From Streptomyces jumonjinensis (GTDB lineage Bacteria; Actinomycetota; Actinomycetes; Streptomycetales; Streptomycetaceae), in assembly GCF_009600885.1 (NCBI RefSeq), contig NZ_VCLA01000160.1, positions 1 to 34,665 of the forward strand: a stretch of DNA of 34,665 bases, given 5' to 3'. The position numbers were made by a program, and so were the translations under genes. Below, piece by piece: positions 22,593 through 30,575 of this stretch (its first letter is position 1; each line of letters starts with the position of its first letter). The notes below the pieces were generated by a model, which was not told the origin of the DNA, searched no databases, and was given only the letters and a program-made list of their open reading frames with translations.

Positions 22593-22964
22593 GTCGTGTC
22601 TGATGTCGCCGCTGACAGGCCCCGGGGGCGGTACGGATTTCGGTCACACTCCCGTCCCGGCCTCTCGGGACAGCTCGGCCCGCCACCGATCGGTGCATAT
22701 GCCATGTGCCGTATGCATCCGGGCGACCCGGGAAGGGCCGCACAGCGGTTGGGCCATGGCAGTTCGAGGAAACGGGCTGTGTTCGCAGGGGCGGCGCCGA
22801 TCCCGCGATGTCTGAAAGTAATCGCACAGGAAACTTTGAAAGGTCCCGCGGATTAGCCATCGGCCAGGGCAGGGAAGCCTCACGGGGCCACGGTACGTGA
22901 TCTTCACCGGCTCGGACCGGAGCGTCGCGTACCACCCCGCCCGCCCCTGAGAAGAGGTTCAGTG
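22593..22964 (+). other. 372-base leader upstream of the atropopeptide precursor
   Basis: Lower in GC than its surroundings. An open frame at 22596-22856 lacks a ribosome-binding site and Streptomyces codon bias and is not called. TGCATA (22694-22699) and TATGCA (22712-22717) form a 6-bp inverted repeat with 12 bases between, a possible regulator site. No confident promoter hexamers were found; TTGAAA near 22835 is a candidate -35 without a clear -10. The ribosome-binding site AGAGG at 22953-22957 serves the precursor. Confidence 0.4.
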
Positions 22965-23045
22965 ATGAAGGTTCTCTTTGCCATTCGGCACAAGGTCACG
23001 GAGCACCGGAGCCTGAAGGCGTACGCCTGGTACATCTGGTGGTGA
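22965..23045 (+). CDS. Atropopeptide (tryptorubin-like) RiPP precursor peptide
   Basis: A 26-codon ORF, ATG 22965 to TGA 23043-23045, with AGAGG seven bases upstream. It encodes M-K-V-L-F-A-I-R-H-K-V-T-E-H-R-S-L-K-A-Y followed by the C-terminal hexapeptide A-W-Y-I-W-W (residues 21-26). The basic, helical leader (1-20) precedes a core differing only at the last position from tryptorubin A (A-W-Y-I-W-Y), a ribosomal peptide whose aromatic side chains are cross-linked by one cytochrome P450. A small P450 gene starts 116 bases downstream. The core is inferred to be cleaved from the leader after cross-linking; no dedicated protease is adjacent. Too short for routine gene finders, it is convincing because of core, leader, ribosome-binding site and partner. 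Confidence 0.9.
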   Translation: MKVLFAIRHKVTEHRSLKAYAWYIWW

Positions 23046-23160
23046 TGCCCGGCCCATCGGCACCACAGCCGAGTTGACCTCGTTGTTCGGCCGTGCCGTT
23101 GCCACTGTTCCGTGGTGCGGCCGGACAGCGGCGTCCCGTCCCACGCCCTCCGGAGACTCC

Positions 23161-24216
23161 ATGCCCACGTCATCGCCGCCACATGTCCGTACTACCGTTC
23201 TCGCTCCGCGACTGGCCGCCCTCGTCGACGACCACATGGGTCAGGACGTCTTCCGGCTGGAACCCGACACCATCGGAGTGGCGGGGCACGAGGCCATGGA
23301 CCGGGTACTCGCCGCGCGCCGTGCCCTGGAGACCGAACGGCCCACATTCAAGCCGCTGCAGGGGCGCTCGATCGCGCGCTCCGAGGCATCGGCGGTGACG
23401 CGGGCCATCGGCAACGACGTACGCGAGGCGCTCAAGAACCTCCCGGCGGAGGACACCGATCTCTCCGGGCCCTGGCCGGCGACCGGGCACTACTTCCTGC
23501 GCGATCTCATCCTCGGCCGGGACCCCTACCGGTTGCGCCTGCTGATGAGCCGTAACCTCGAACTCACCCCCCTGCTCACCTGGTCCGTGGTCTCGCTGGG
23601 CGCGGCGCTTCCCGGCTGGCCCCGGTCGGACGCCGCCTTCACCGGCCTCGCGACCCGGGCGGGCGAGGCGGTGGGATACCAGGAACGCCGCTATGCCATG
23701 GGCATATACCGCAGGACAGCCGCACCGATCTGCTTCACCGTGTCCACGCTGGTGGCCAACGCGCTCTGGCTCGGCTGGCCCTTCGACGACAGCACGCCGA
23801 ACCGGAACATCGTCTACGAGGCCCTGCGGCTGCTGCCGCCCTCCTGGAACATCCTGCGCAACGCGTCCCCCGAGTACCCGGCCATCGACGACCGGATCGG
23901 CGCGAAGGACGACGTTCTCGTGCTGCCGCTGCTCTCCCACCGGAATCCGGCTCTGTGGGACGACGCGGACGTGTTCCGTCCGGACCGCTGGGACGGGCTC
24001 GACCCCGACAACACGCCGGGCTACCTGCCCTTCGGGCACTCCTCGGAGCGGTGCTGGGGACGGCACATGGTCATGCCGCTGGCCGAGCTTCTCCTGGACA
24101 TCGTCCGTAGCTCCGGGCTGGTGGTCGACCCCGACCAGCGAACCGCCCGGGTGCCGCTTCTCGGTCTGCTGGGCGTGGACGAGGTACGGCTGACGAAAGC
24201 GGCCCGGGTCCGCTGA
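23161..24216 (+). CDS. Cytochrome P450 of atropopeptide biosynthesis (predicted peptide cross-linker)
   Basis: A 351-residue P450, shorter than the usual roughly 400, from ATG 23161 (GGAG at 23152-23155). It retains the K-helix E-x-x-R (Glu220/Arg223 in Y-E-A-L-R-L), the F-R-P-D-R-W meander (272-277) and the haem loop F-G-H-S-S-E-R-C-W-G with axial Cys298. The expected I-helix acid-Thr pair is not obvious (F-T-V-S-T-L-V-A-N-A-L-W, 192-203), and the haem loop lacks the second Gly of F-x-x-G. These oddities fit the specialised P450s that form C-C and C-N bonds between aromatic side chains of RiPP cores. With the A-W-Y-I-W-W precursor just upstream, it is predicted to install the Trp-Tyr and Trp-Trp cross-links. 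Ferredoxin partners must come from elsewhere. Confidence 0.9.
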   Translation: MPTSSPPHVRTTVLAPRLAALVDDHMGQDVFRLEPDTIGVAGHEAMDRVLAARRALETERPTFKPLQGRSIARSEASAVTRAIGNDVREALKNLPAEDTDLSGPWPATGHYFLRDLILGRDPYRLRLLMSRNLELTPLLTWSVVSLGAALPGWPRSDAAFTGLATRAGEAVGYQERRYAMGIYRRTAAPICFTVSTLVANALWLGWPFDDSTPNRNIVYEALRLLPPSWNILRNASPEYPAIDDRIGAKDDVLVLPLLSHRNPALWDDADVFRPDRWDGLDPDNTPGYLPFGHSSERCWGRHMVMPLAELLLDIVRSSGLVVDPDQRTARVPLLGLLGVDEVRLTKAARVR

Positions 24217-24249
24217 AGCGCGGCACGCCCGTGTACGGCCCCGGAGCGA

Positions 24250-25716
24250 TCAGGCGATGTGCTCGTCCACCATCTCGGCCTGGAAGCGGTCCTTGAAGGC
24301 GGAGTGCACCTGGCGCAGCAGCGCCAGACTGCGGGGGTGGGTGATGCCCGCGTCCGAGAGGTGTATGTCGAGCTGCTCGACCTTGGGGTAGTCGCCGAGG
24401 TCGTTGGAGACCGAGACGAAGACCGGGTAGGCCGCGTCGTAGAACTCCTCCTCGGCCTGGGCGAGCTGCTCGGCGCTCTCCGTGCTCTCCGCACTCTCGG
24501 GGGATTCCCCGGGCTCCGGCGCCGGGCCCTGAGGGCGCGGCCGGGGGTCGCCGAGGGGGCGGGTGCCGCCCGAGCCCGTGGGGACCTGTACGGGGGCGTG
24601 CTCGGGGGACTCGGTGTAGTCGGAGTGTCCGGGGTAGCCGGGGTATTCGGGGTCGTAACCGCCCTCGTACCCGCCCTGCGGCGCCTGGGCGGCGAACCAG
24701 GGGTTGCCCTGCTGGTCCCGCTGGTCCCGCTGGTCCCGCTGGTCCTGCTGGTTCTGCTGGGGGTGGCCGGCGCGGGCCTCGTACCCGTCGTGACCGTCGT
24801 ATCCGGGGTGTCCGTCGTACCCGTCGTGATCGGCCGGGTACGGGTGCTCCATGTGCTCCTGGGGCCACTCGTCCTCGGGCCAGAACTCCTCCGGCAGCTC
24901 CCGCGCCGGGGCGTGGCGCGACTCCTCGGCCGGCTTCGCAGGGAGCTCCCGGAGCTCCTGGGCCTGCTTCGGGGCCGGAAGCGGCTCATGCGCGGGCTGC
25001 CGCTGGGGCGCGGGCGGCAGCAGCAGCGGCTCCACGCCCGCAGCCGCGAGACCGGCGGCGGCCGTCTCCGCGAGCGGCACCCCGTACCGCGCCAGCCGCA
25101 GCGGCATCAGCGACTCCACCGGAGCCTTGCGCCGCCAGGCCCGTCCGAAGCGGGCCTGGAGCCTGGCCTGATAGACCAGTCGGTCCTGCTCCAACTTGAT
25201 GACCTGCTCATAGCTGCGCAGCTCCCAGAGCTTCATCCGGCGCCACAGCTTGAACGTGGGGATCGGCGACAGCAGCCAGCGGGTGAGGCGTACGCCCTCC
25301 ATGTGCTTGTCGGCGGTGATGTCGGCGATCCGGCCGACCGCGTGCCGGGCCGCCTCCACCGAGACCACGAAGAGCACCGGGATCACCGAGTGCATGCCCA
25401 CGCCCAGCGGGTCCGGCCAGGAGGCCGCGCCGTTGAACGCGATGGTGGCGATGGTGAGCAGCCAGGCCGTCTGGCGCAGCATCGGGAAGGGGATGCGCAT
25501 CCAGGTCAGCAGCAGATCCAGCGCGAGCAGCACACAGATGCCCGCGTCGATGCCGATGGGGAAGACGGCGGCGAAGTCGCCGAAGCCCTTGCGTTCGGCG
25601 AGATCGCGCACCGCCGCGTAGGAACCGGCGAAACCGATCCCGGCGATGATCACGGCGCCGCTCACGACGACTCCGATGAGTATGCGGTGAGTGCGTGTCA
25701 GCTGCATCGCGGCCAT
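24250..25716 (-). CDS. DUF2637 membrane protein with long low-complexity tail
   Basis: A 488-residue protein from ATG 25716 (GGGGAGGGGG upstream). Four hydrophobic segments (about 11-30, 48-70, 82-98, 108-125) with T-R-T-H-R-I-L-I-G-V, F-P-I-G-I-D-A-G-I and V-S-V-E-A-A-R-H form the DUF2637 domain, related to SpdB-like spread proteins of Streptomyces plasmids. A basic helical region (140-215) is followed by a long Pro/Glu/Gln/Gly/Tyr-rich cytoplasmic region (about 230-440) with D-Q-R repeats (324-335) and G-Y-D-G-H repeats (298-312), then a small folded C-terminal domain (about 440-488). The function is unknown. No integrative-element genes surround it. It is convergent with the P450 gene, 33 bases away. 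Confidence 0.8.
   Translation of the reverse strand: MAAMQLTRTHRILIGVVVSGAVIIAGIGFAGSYAAVRDLAERKGFGDFAAVFPIGIDAGICVLLALDLLLTWMRIPFPMLRQTAWLLTIATIAFNGAASWPDPLGVGMHSVIPVLFVVSVEAARHAVGRIADITADKHMEGVRLTRWLLSPIPTFKLWRRMKLWELRSYEQVIKLEQDRLVYQARLQARFGRAWRRKAPVESLMPLRLARYGVPLAETAAAGLAAAGVEPLLLPPAPQRQPAHEPLPAPKQAQELRELPAKPAEESRHAPARELPEEFWPEDEWPQEHMEHPYPADHDGYDGHPGYDGHDGYEARAGHPQQNQQDQRDQRDQRDQQGNPWFAAQAPQGGYEGGYDPEYPGYPGHSDYTESPEHAPVQVPTGSGGTRPLGDPRPRPQGPAPEPGESPESAESTESAEQLAQAEEEFYDAAYPVFVSVSNDLGDYPKVEQLDIHLSDAGITHPRSLALLRQVHSAFKDRFQAEMVDEHIA
24709..24750. repeat. 9-bp coding tandem repeat in the DUF2637 gene
   Basis: The unit CTGGTCCCG and its variant CTGGTCCTG recur in tandem on the plus strand, encoding D-Q-R repeats on the minus strand. 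Confidence 0.75.
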
Positions 25717-25856
25717 CCGCTACCCCCTCCCCTTCGAAACGCGTGCGTCGGTGTCCGCCGAACTCGTCGTCGAGTCCATCCCCGGATGGGTCGGTGAACG
25801 TGCTCGCTGAACGCGTGTTCCCTTTCGGCCAGGGGAAGGCTACTTGCTGCCCGGGG

Positions 25857-26600
25857 TCACTTGTTCGCGGCCTTGACCGAAGCGACGGACTCCTTGGCGG
25901 CGCCGAGGGCCTTCTCCGTCAGATCCGCCACGGCCGGGGGCTGCGCTCCCGCGTATCCGGTGCCGTTGTAGGTGAGGGTGATCACGACGTTCTCGGTGCG
26001 GGCCACGACGGTGACGTACGAGAAGTCCTCGCCGGTCTTGCGCAGTTGGTAGGTGACGGTCGACGCCTGCTCGCCGATGCCCTTGGCGGCGGCGGACTTC
26101 ACCTTCTTCGCGCCCGGGGTGGACTGGGCCTTGGACAGCTCCTTGGTGAAGTTGTCCTGCGCGCGCTGGGCTCCGCTGGCGGCCAGGGCCTGCTCGGAGT
26201 CGTAACGGAGGTAGGAGACGTCGAGCCAGCGGTACTGGGAGCCCTCGACGCCGTTGTCGTCGAGCCCGTTCCACGAGCAGTTGGAGCGGCTCATGGTGTC
26301 GGTGGACCGGCCTGCGGTGCCGCCCTTGACCTTGGCCGAGGGGACGAGCTCGCCGACGGTCTTGGCGGGGACCGACCGGCAGGCGTCGGGGAGCTTGGCG
26401 AACTTCGCGGGCTCGACGTCGGGCGTCTTCTCCGCCGGGGGCGCCGCGGACTCGGCGGCCTTGTCGCCGCCCTTCTCCTGGGCTGCGCCGGTGTCGCCGG
26501 ACTTGTCGCCGGAGTCCGACGAGCAGCCGGTGACGACCAGCATCACCGGGACGGCGGCGCAGGCGAGTATGCGGGCGAGTCGCGGGGCTTTTCGGTGCAT
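25857..26600 (-). CDS. DUF3558-type lipoprotein
   Basis: A 247-residue lipoprotein from ATG 26600 (AAGGA upstream). The signal peptide ends in the lipobox L-V-V-T-G-C, with Cys26 the predicted lipidated residue. A disordered Ser/Asp/Gly/Glu-rich linker (to about residue 65) leads to a domain with K-L-P-D-A-C, S-N-C-S-W-N-G and a closing beta pattern (F-S-Y-V-T-V-V-A-R-T-E-N-V-V-I-T-L-T-Y), typical of DUF3558 lipoproteins of actinobacteria. Paired cysteines probably form a disulfide outside the membrane. Function unknown. A related paralogue lies just upstream on the same strand. Confidence 0.85.
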   Translation of the reverse strand: MHRKAPRLARILACAAVPVMLVVTGCSSDSGDKSGDTGAAQEKGGDKAAESAAPPAEKTPDVEPAKFAKLPDACRSVPAKTVGELVPSAKVKGGTAGRSTDTMSRSNCSWNGLDDNGVEGSQYRWLDVSYLRYDSEQALAASGAQRAQDNFTKELSKAQSTPGAKKVKSAAAKGIGEQASTVTYQLRKTGEDFSYVTVVARTENVVITLTYNGTGYAGAQPPAVADLTEKALGAAKESVASVKAANK

Positions 26601-26824
26601 GGTTCCTTCGGTTTCCTTGTCGTACGGTCTCCGGCGCCGGAGACCGAGGGGATCCGGCGCGGCTCCGGGCCGGTGCGGGGGCTCGCCGGGCCGGAGCGGC
26701 GAGCCCGGTCGCGGCGGTGGGCCCGGTCGCGGCGGTGAGCCAGGGCCACGGTACGCGGCTCAGGGGCCGGGGCGGATGCGTCTCCTGACACGTATGCCAC
26801 CGGCCCGGCCGTTCGCCCGGACGG

Positions 26825-27757
26825 CTATTCGCTGAACTCCCCGGCCAGGCTCCGGGCCAGGCTCTGGGCCTTGTCCTGGAGTTCTTCGCTGTCGGGGACC
26901 GCCGTCGTACTGCCGGACTGCTCGGTGTAGACGACGGTGACGATGACATTGGATGTGCGGAACGCCACGCTCACGGTGCGGCGCTGGGCGGTGGATCCGC
27001 CGCCCGCGGGGGTGGGCACATCGCTGAGGAAGGCCGCGTCCCCGAGATCGTCGAGTACGCGGGACTCCAGGCCCTCGGCGGGTTCGCCCTCGCCGTCGCT
27101 CTCATCGCTGCTCTGGTCGCTGCTCTGATCGTCGCCCTGGCTGTCGCTCTGGGCGTCGTTCCGGTCGTCGTTCCGGTCGTCCGCGGAACCCTGGGGCGGC
27201 TGCGATGACCGGGAGGAGGGGACGGCGGAGTCCGGGAGGGCGGCGACCTGCTTCCTGATGAACACCTCCTGCGCCCGGTCGTTGTCGCTCACCGCGGCGT
27301 CGTAGGAGACGACGCGCTCGAAGTCGAGGCTGAGGGTGTGCGAGGCGCCGGCGCCTGCGGCCTTCCAGGAGCAGCCCGCGCGGCGGTCCGTGTCGAAGGT
27401 GCTGGCGGGCTCGCCGCGCAGGATCTTCTGCCGCTGGTCCTCGGGGAGTTCGGCCGCGCCGGGGAGCAGCTCGCCGAGGGTGGAGCGGCCGACCGAACCG
27501 CAGGGTTCGAGGAGGGTGCGGTACTTGCCGGGCGGGGCGACGGTCCCGGTGCTCTCGCCGATCTTGGCGTCCACGTCGGTCCCCGCGGCGCCGGGGTCGG
27601 AGGTGCAGCCGGTCGCCAGCGCCGCGAGGAGTGCGGCGGCGGGCACGGAGAGCAGGCTCCCGCGGGCCCCCCGGCGGGTCCGGGCGGCTCTGGCGGTCTT
27701 GAGCGCCGCGCGGACCCTGCTCGCCTTGTGGCGGGTCGCGTACGCAGTTCGCTGCAC
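26825..27757 (-). CDS. DUF3558-type lipoprotein (paralogue of neighbour)
   Basis: A 310-residue lipoprotein from GTG 27757 (GGGAG upstream). An unusually long basic n-region (Arg/Ala-rich, about 34 residues) precedes the hydrophobic segment and the lipobox L-A-T-G-C-T. The external domain has L-L-E-P-C-G-S-V, A-G-C-S-W-K-A and N-V-I-V-T-V-V-Y-T-E, parallel to the neighbouring protein, interrupted by an Asp/Ser/Gln-rich low-complexity stretch (about 205-235). The two lipoproteins are a tandem paralogous pair separated by 224 bases holding short CCGGTCGCGGCGGTG repeats near 26705-26740. It is divergent from rtcB. Confidence 0.8.
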   Translation of the reverse strand: MQRTAYATRHKASRVRAALKTARAARTRRGARGSLLSVPAAALLAALATGCTSDPGAAGTDVDAKIGESTGTVAPPGKYRTLLEPCGSVGRSTLGELLPGAAELPEDQRQKILRGEPASTFDTDRRAGCSWKAAGAGASHTLSLDFERVVSYDAAVSDNDRAQEVFIRKQVAALPDSAVPSSRSSQPPQGSADDRNDDRNDAQSDSQGDDQSSDQSSDESDGEGEPAEGLESRVLDDLGDAAFLSDVPTPAGGGSTAQRRTVSVAFRTSNVIVTVVYTEQSGSTTAVPDSEELQDKAQSLARSLAGEFSE

Positions 27758-27929
27758 GGTCCCGGGCTCCCTTCGAGCGGAAAAACGGTTGCCGCTCCAT
27801 GGCGGCCGATGGACACAATGTCTATCGCACGCGCCGCTGTGGATGCCGGTCCGTTGGGTCTTTCGCGGACATTGGCACCGGTTTTGCGTTTCATTGATTT
27901 TTTGGGCTTAACGGGGGAATCGGGGAAGT

Positions 27930-29135
27930 ATGTCGTACGTAGAGGTGCCGGGGGCGCAGGTACCGATCCGGATGTGGGCCGATCCCGCGACGGTCGAGGA
28001 CATCGCCATGCAGCAGCTCCGCAATGTGGCCACGCTGCCCTGGATCAAGGGCCTGGCCGTGATGCCGGACGTCCACTACGGCAAGGGCGCGACGGTCGGC
28101 TCGGTCATCGCGATGCAGGGCGCGGTCTGCCCGGCGGCGGTCGGCGTCGACATCGGCTGCGGAATGTCGGCGGTGAAGTCGTCGCTCACGGCGAACGACC
28201 TGCCCGGCGATCTGTCCCGGCTGCGCTCCCGGATCGAGCAGGTGATCCCGGTGGGCCGGGGGATGCACGCGGAGCCGGTGGACCCGTCGCGGGTGTACGG
28301 TCTCGCGGGCGGCGCCGGCGGCGCGGACTGGGACGACTTCTGGGGCCGGTTCGACGGGGTGGCGGACGCGGTGAAGTTCCGTCGTGAGCGGGCGACCGCG
28401 CAGATGGGGACGCTGGGCGGCGGCAACCACTTCGTGGAGGTCTGCCTGGACGAGTCCGGCGCGGTCTGGCTGATGCTGCACTCCGGCTCCCGCAACATCG
28501 GCGCGGAGCTCGCGGCGCACCACATGGAGGAGGCCGGCAGGCTGCCGCACAATCAGGGGCTCGTCGACCGCGACCTCGCGGTCTTCGTGGCGGACACCCC
28601 GCAGATGGCGGCGTACCGGAACGATCTGTTCTGGGCGCAGGAGTACGCGAAGCGCAATCGTGCCGTGATGATGGGGCTCTTCCAGGAAGTGATCCGCGGG
28701 GAGTTCCGCAAGGCGAAGGTGAGCTTCGACGAGGTGATCTCCTGCCACCACAACTATGTGTCGGAGGAGCGGTACGACGGCATGGACCTGCTGGTCACGC
28801 GGAAGGGCGCGATCCGCGCGGGCAGCGGTGACTACGGGATCATCCCGGGCTCGATGGGCACCGGCTCGTACATCGTGCGGGGCCTGGGCAATGAGATGTC
28901 CTTCAACTCCGCCTCCCACGGCGCGGGCCGCAGGATGAGCCGGAACCAGGCCAGGAAGCGCTTCTCGACCCAGGACCTGGAGGAGCAGACCCGGGGCGTG
29001 GAGTGCCGTAAGGACGCCGGCGTGGTGGACGAGATCCCGGGGGCGTACAAGCCGATCGAGAAGGTGATCGATCAGCAGCGCGATCTGGTGGCGGTCGTGG
29101 CCAAGCTCAAGCAGGTCGTGTGTGTGAAGGGTTAG
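27930..29135 (+). CDS. rtcB: RNA-splicing ligase RtcB
   Basis: A 401-residue ligase that joins RNA 2',3'-cyclic-phosphate (3'-phosphate) and 5'-hydroxyl ends using GTP and Mn2+. Start is ATG 27930 with GGGGAA upstream. Metal ligands: Asp74 and Cys77 (V-D-I-G-C-G-M), His167 (G-G-G-N-H-F), His184 (M-L-H-S-G-S-R-N) and His273 (S-C-H-H-N-Y-V). The guanylylated nucleophile is expected at His330 in S-A-S-H-G-A-G-R-R-M-S-R. Length is normal for the shorter bacterial RtcB. No archease, RtcA or RtcR gene or sigma-54 promoter is nearby, so the RNA-repair context is not visible here. Confidence 0.96.
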   Translation: MSYVEVPGAQVPIRMWADPATVEDIAMQQLRNVATLPWIKGLAVMPDVHYGKGATVGSVIAMQGAVCPAAVGVDIGCGMSAVKSSLTANDLPGDLSRLRSRIEQVIPVGRGMHAEPVDPSRVYGLAGGAGGADWDDFWGRFDGVADAVKFRRERATAQMGTLGGGNHFVEVCLDESGAVWLMLHSGSRNIGAELAAHHMEEAGRLPHNQGLVDRDLAVFVADTPQMAAYRNDLFWAQEYAKRNRAVMMGLFQEVIRGEFRKAKVSFDEVISCHHNYVSEERYDGMDLLVTRKGAIRAGSGDYGIIPGSMGTGSYIVRGLGNEMSFNSASHGAGRRMSRNQARKRFSTQDLEEQTRGVECRKDAGVVDEIPGAYKPIEKVIDQQRDLVAVVAKLKQVVCVKG

Positions 29136-29154
29136 TTCCGGTATCCGGTATCCG

Positions 29155-29191
29155 GTGAGGGCCGTGGGGCGGGGAGCCCTGCGGCCCTCAC
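29155..29191. terminator. Hairpin downstream of rtcB
   Basis: Perfect 10-bp inverted repeat GTGAGGGCCG (29155-29164) / CGGCCCTCAC (29182-29191) around a G-rich loop, between convergent rtcB and the dehydrogenase gene. Confidence 0.6.
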
Positions 29192-29249
29192 GCCGTGTGG
29201 TCAGGGGCGTGGGGCGGGGGAGTCCCGCGGCCCTCGCGCCGTGCGGTCA
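29158..29249. repeat. Two roughly 45-bp tandem copies between rtcB and the dehydrogenase gene
   Basis: 29158-29202 and 29203-29249 are near-identical (GGGCGTGGGGCGGGG, GGCCCTCGCGCCGTG and a final GGTCA-type end); the second copy includes the stop codon of the dehydrogenase gene at 29247-29249. Confidence 0.65.
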
Positions 29250-30011
29250 CGGTGTGCGGTGGACCTTGGTGTTGGACGCCTGGGCGCGGGGGCGGACCAC
29301 CAGCAGGTCGACGTTGACGTGGGGCGGACGGGTGACCGCCCAGGTGATCGTGTCCGCGACGTCGTCGGCGGTGAGGGGCTCGGCCACGCCCGCGTAGATC
29401 TTCGCCGCCTTCTCCGTGTCGCCGCGGAAGCGGGTCGTGGCGAACTCCTCGGTCTTCACCATGCCCGGCGCGATCTCGATCACCCGGACCGGGGTGCCCA
29501 CGATCTCCAGCCGCAGGGTCTCGGCGAGTACGCGCTCGGCGTGCTTGGCGGCGACGTATCCGGCGCCGCCTTCGTACGTGGCGTGGCCCGCGGTGGAGGT
29601 GAGAACCACGACCGTGCCGCCGTCGCCGGCGGTGAGCGCCGGGAGCAGCGCCTGCGTGGTGTGCAGGGTGCCGATGACGTTGACCTCGAACATCCGGCGC
29701 CAGTCGGCGGGGTCCCCGGTGGCGACCGGGTCCGCGCCGAGCGCGCCGCCCGCGTTGTTGACGAGTACATCGCAGCGGTCCAGGCCCGAGGCGAAGGCGT
29801 CGACCGCCGCCCGGTCGGTCACGTCCAGGGCGCGCGCGGTGGCCTGGTGGCCCGCTGCCGTGAGCTCCGCGGCGAGCGCCGCTATCCGGTCCTCGCGGCG
29901 GGCGGTGAGGAAGACGTGATACCCGGCCCCGGCGAGCTGCCGTGCGGTGGCGGCGCCGATGCCGCTGCTGGCTCCGGTGACAACGGCGACTGGGGTGCCG
30001 ACGGCGGTCAT
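29247..30011 (-). CDS. SDR family NAD(P)-dependent oxidoreductase
   Basis: A 254-residue classical short-chain dehydrogenase from ATG 30011 with GAGGAG seven bases upstream. Motifs: T-G-A-S-S-G-I-G (12-19) for the dinucleotide, with A-R-R-E (37-40) after beta-2 suggesting NADP(H); D-V-T (63-65); N-N-A-G-G (85-89); catalytic Ser139, Tyr152 and Lys156 (Y-V-A-A-K); and P-G-M-V-K-T-E after beta-6. Similar to YdfG-type 3-hydroxy acid or serine dehydrogenases, but the substrate is unassigned. The frame stays open upstream through the next two genes, which is not coding. Confidence 0.92.
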   Translation of the reverse strand: MTAVGTPVAVVTGASSGIGAATARQLAGAGYHVFLTARREDRIAALAAELTAAGHQATARALDVTDRAAVDAFASGLDRCDVLVNNAGGALGADPVATGDPADWRRMFEVNVIGTLHTTQALLPALTAGDGGTVVVLTSTAGHATYEGGAGYVAAKHAERVLAETLRLEIVGTPVRVIEIAPGMVKTEEFATTRFRGDTEKAAKIYAGVAEPLTADDVADTITWAVTRPPHVNVDLLVVRPRAQASNTKVHRTP

Positions 30012-30151
30012 GACCTGCTCCTCGCGCGTGCGATCGAATACATGGATGACGCCGCCAGGATAGGCGGGCGGCGGGTCGATGGGTGCGGGGCGGGCCGGGG
30101 TGTGGGGCCCGGGCCCTGGGTGCCGCGAGCCCGGGGTGCGTGGCGGGGGCC

Positions 30152-30487
30152 TCAGCGGCCTCTGGGGGCGTACATGATCAGCGCCATGCCCGCCAGGCAG
30201 ACCAGCGCGCCGATCACATCCCAGCGGTCCGGGCGGTAGCCGTCCGCCACCATGCCCCAGACGATCGAGCCCGCGACGAAGACCCCGCCGTACGCCGCCA
30301 GGATCCGGCCGAACTCCCCGTCCGGCTGGAGCGTCGCCACAAAGCCGTACGCGCCGAGCGCGATGACCCCCGCGCCGATCCAGATCCACCCCCGGTGCTC
30401 CCGGAACCCCTGCCAGACCAGCCAGGCGCCGCCGATCTCGAAGAGCGCGGCGACGACGAACAGGGCGGCTGAGCGGAGGACGAGCAT
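30152..30487 (-). CDS. YnfA/UPF0060 family small membrane protein
   Basis: A 111-residue protein with four transmembrane helices, beginning M-L-V-L-R-S-A-A-L-F-V-V-A-A-L-F-E-I-G-G and with Y-G-F-V-A-T-L-Q-P and A-A-Y-G-G-V-F-V-A-G-S family signatures. ATG 30487 is preferred over the upstream TTG 30538, which would add a non-hydrophobic extension. YnfA resembles small multidrug resistance (SMR) transporters and acts in the cytoplasmic membrane; substrates are not settled. It is on the same strand as the dehydrogenase gene, 140 bases upstream of it. Confidence 0.92.
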   Translation of the reverse strand: MLVLRSAALFVVAALFEIGGAWLVWQGFREHRGWIWIGAGVIALGAYGFVATLQPDGEFGRILAAYGGVFVAGSIVWGMVADGYRPDRWDVIGALVCLAGMALIMYAPRGR

Positions 30488-30575
30488 GGATCCACCCTGC
30501 CATCCCGGGAAGCCGGGACGCGCCGGGCTGACGAGCAATCAGGAATATTAACGGACAAAAGGTATCTTCTGTGGC

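Noticed and set aside
22596..22856. 86-codon open frame upstream of the atropopeptide precursor
   Set aside because: No ribosome-binding site, no codon bias and no recognisable feature; treated as leader.
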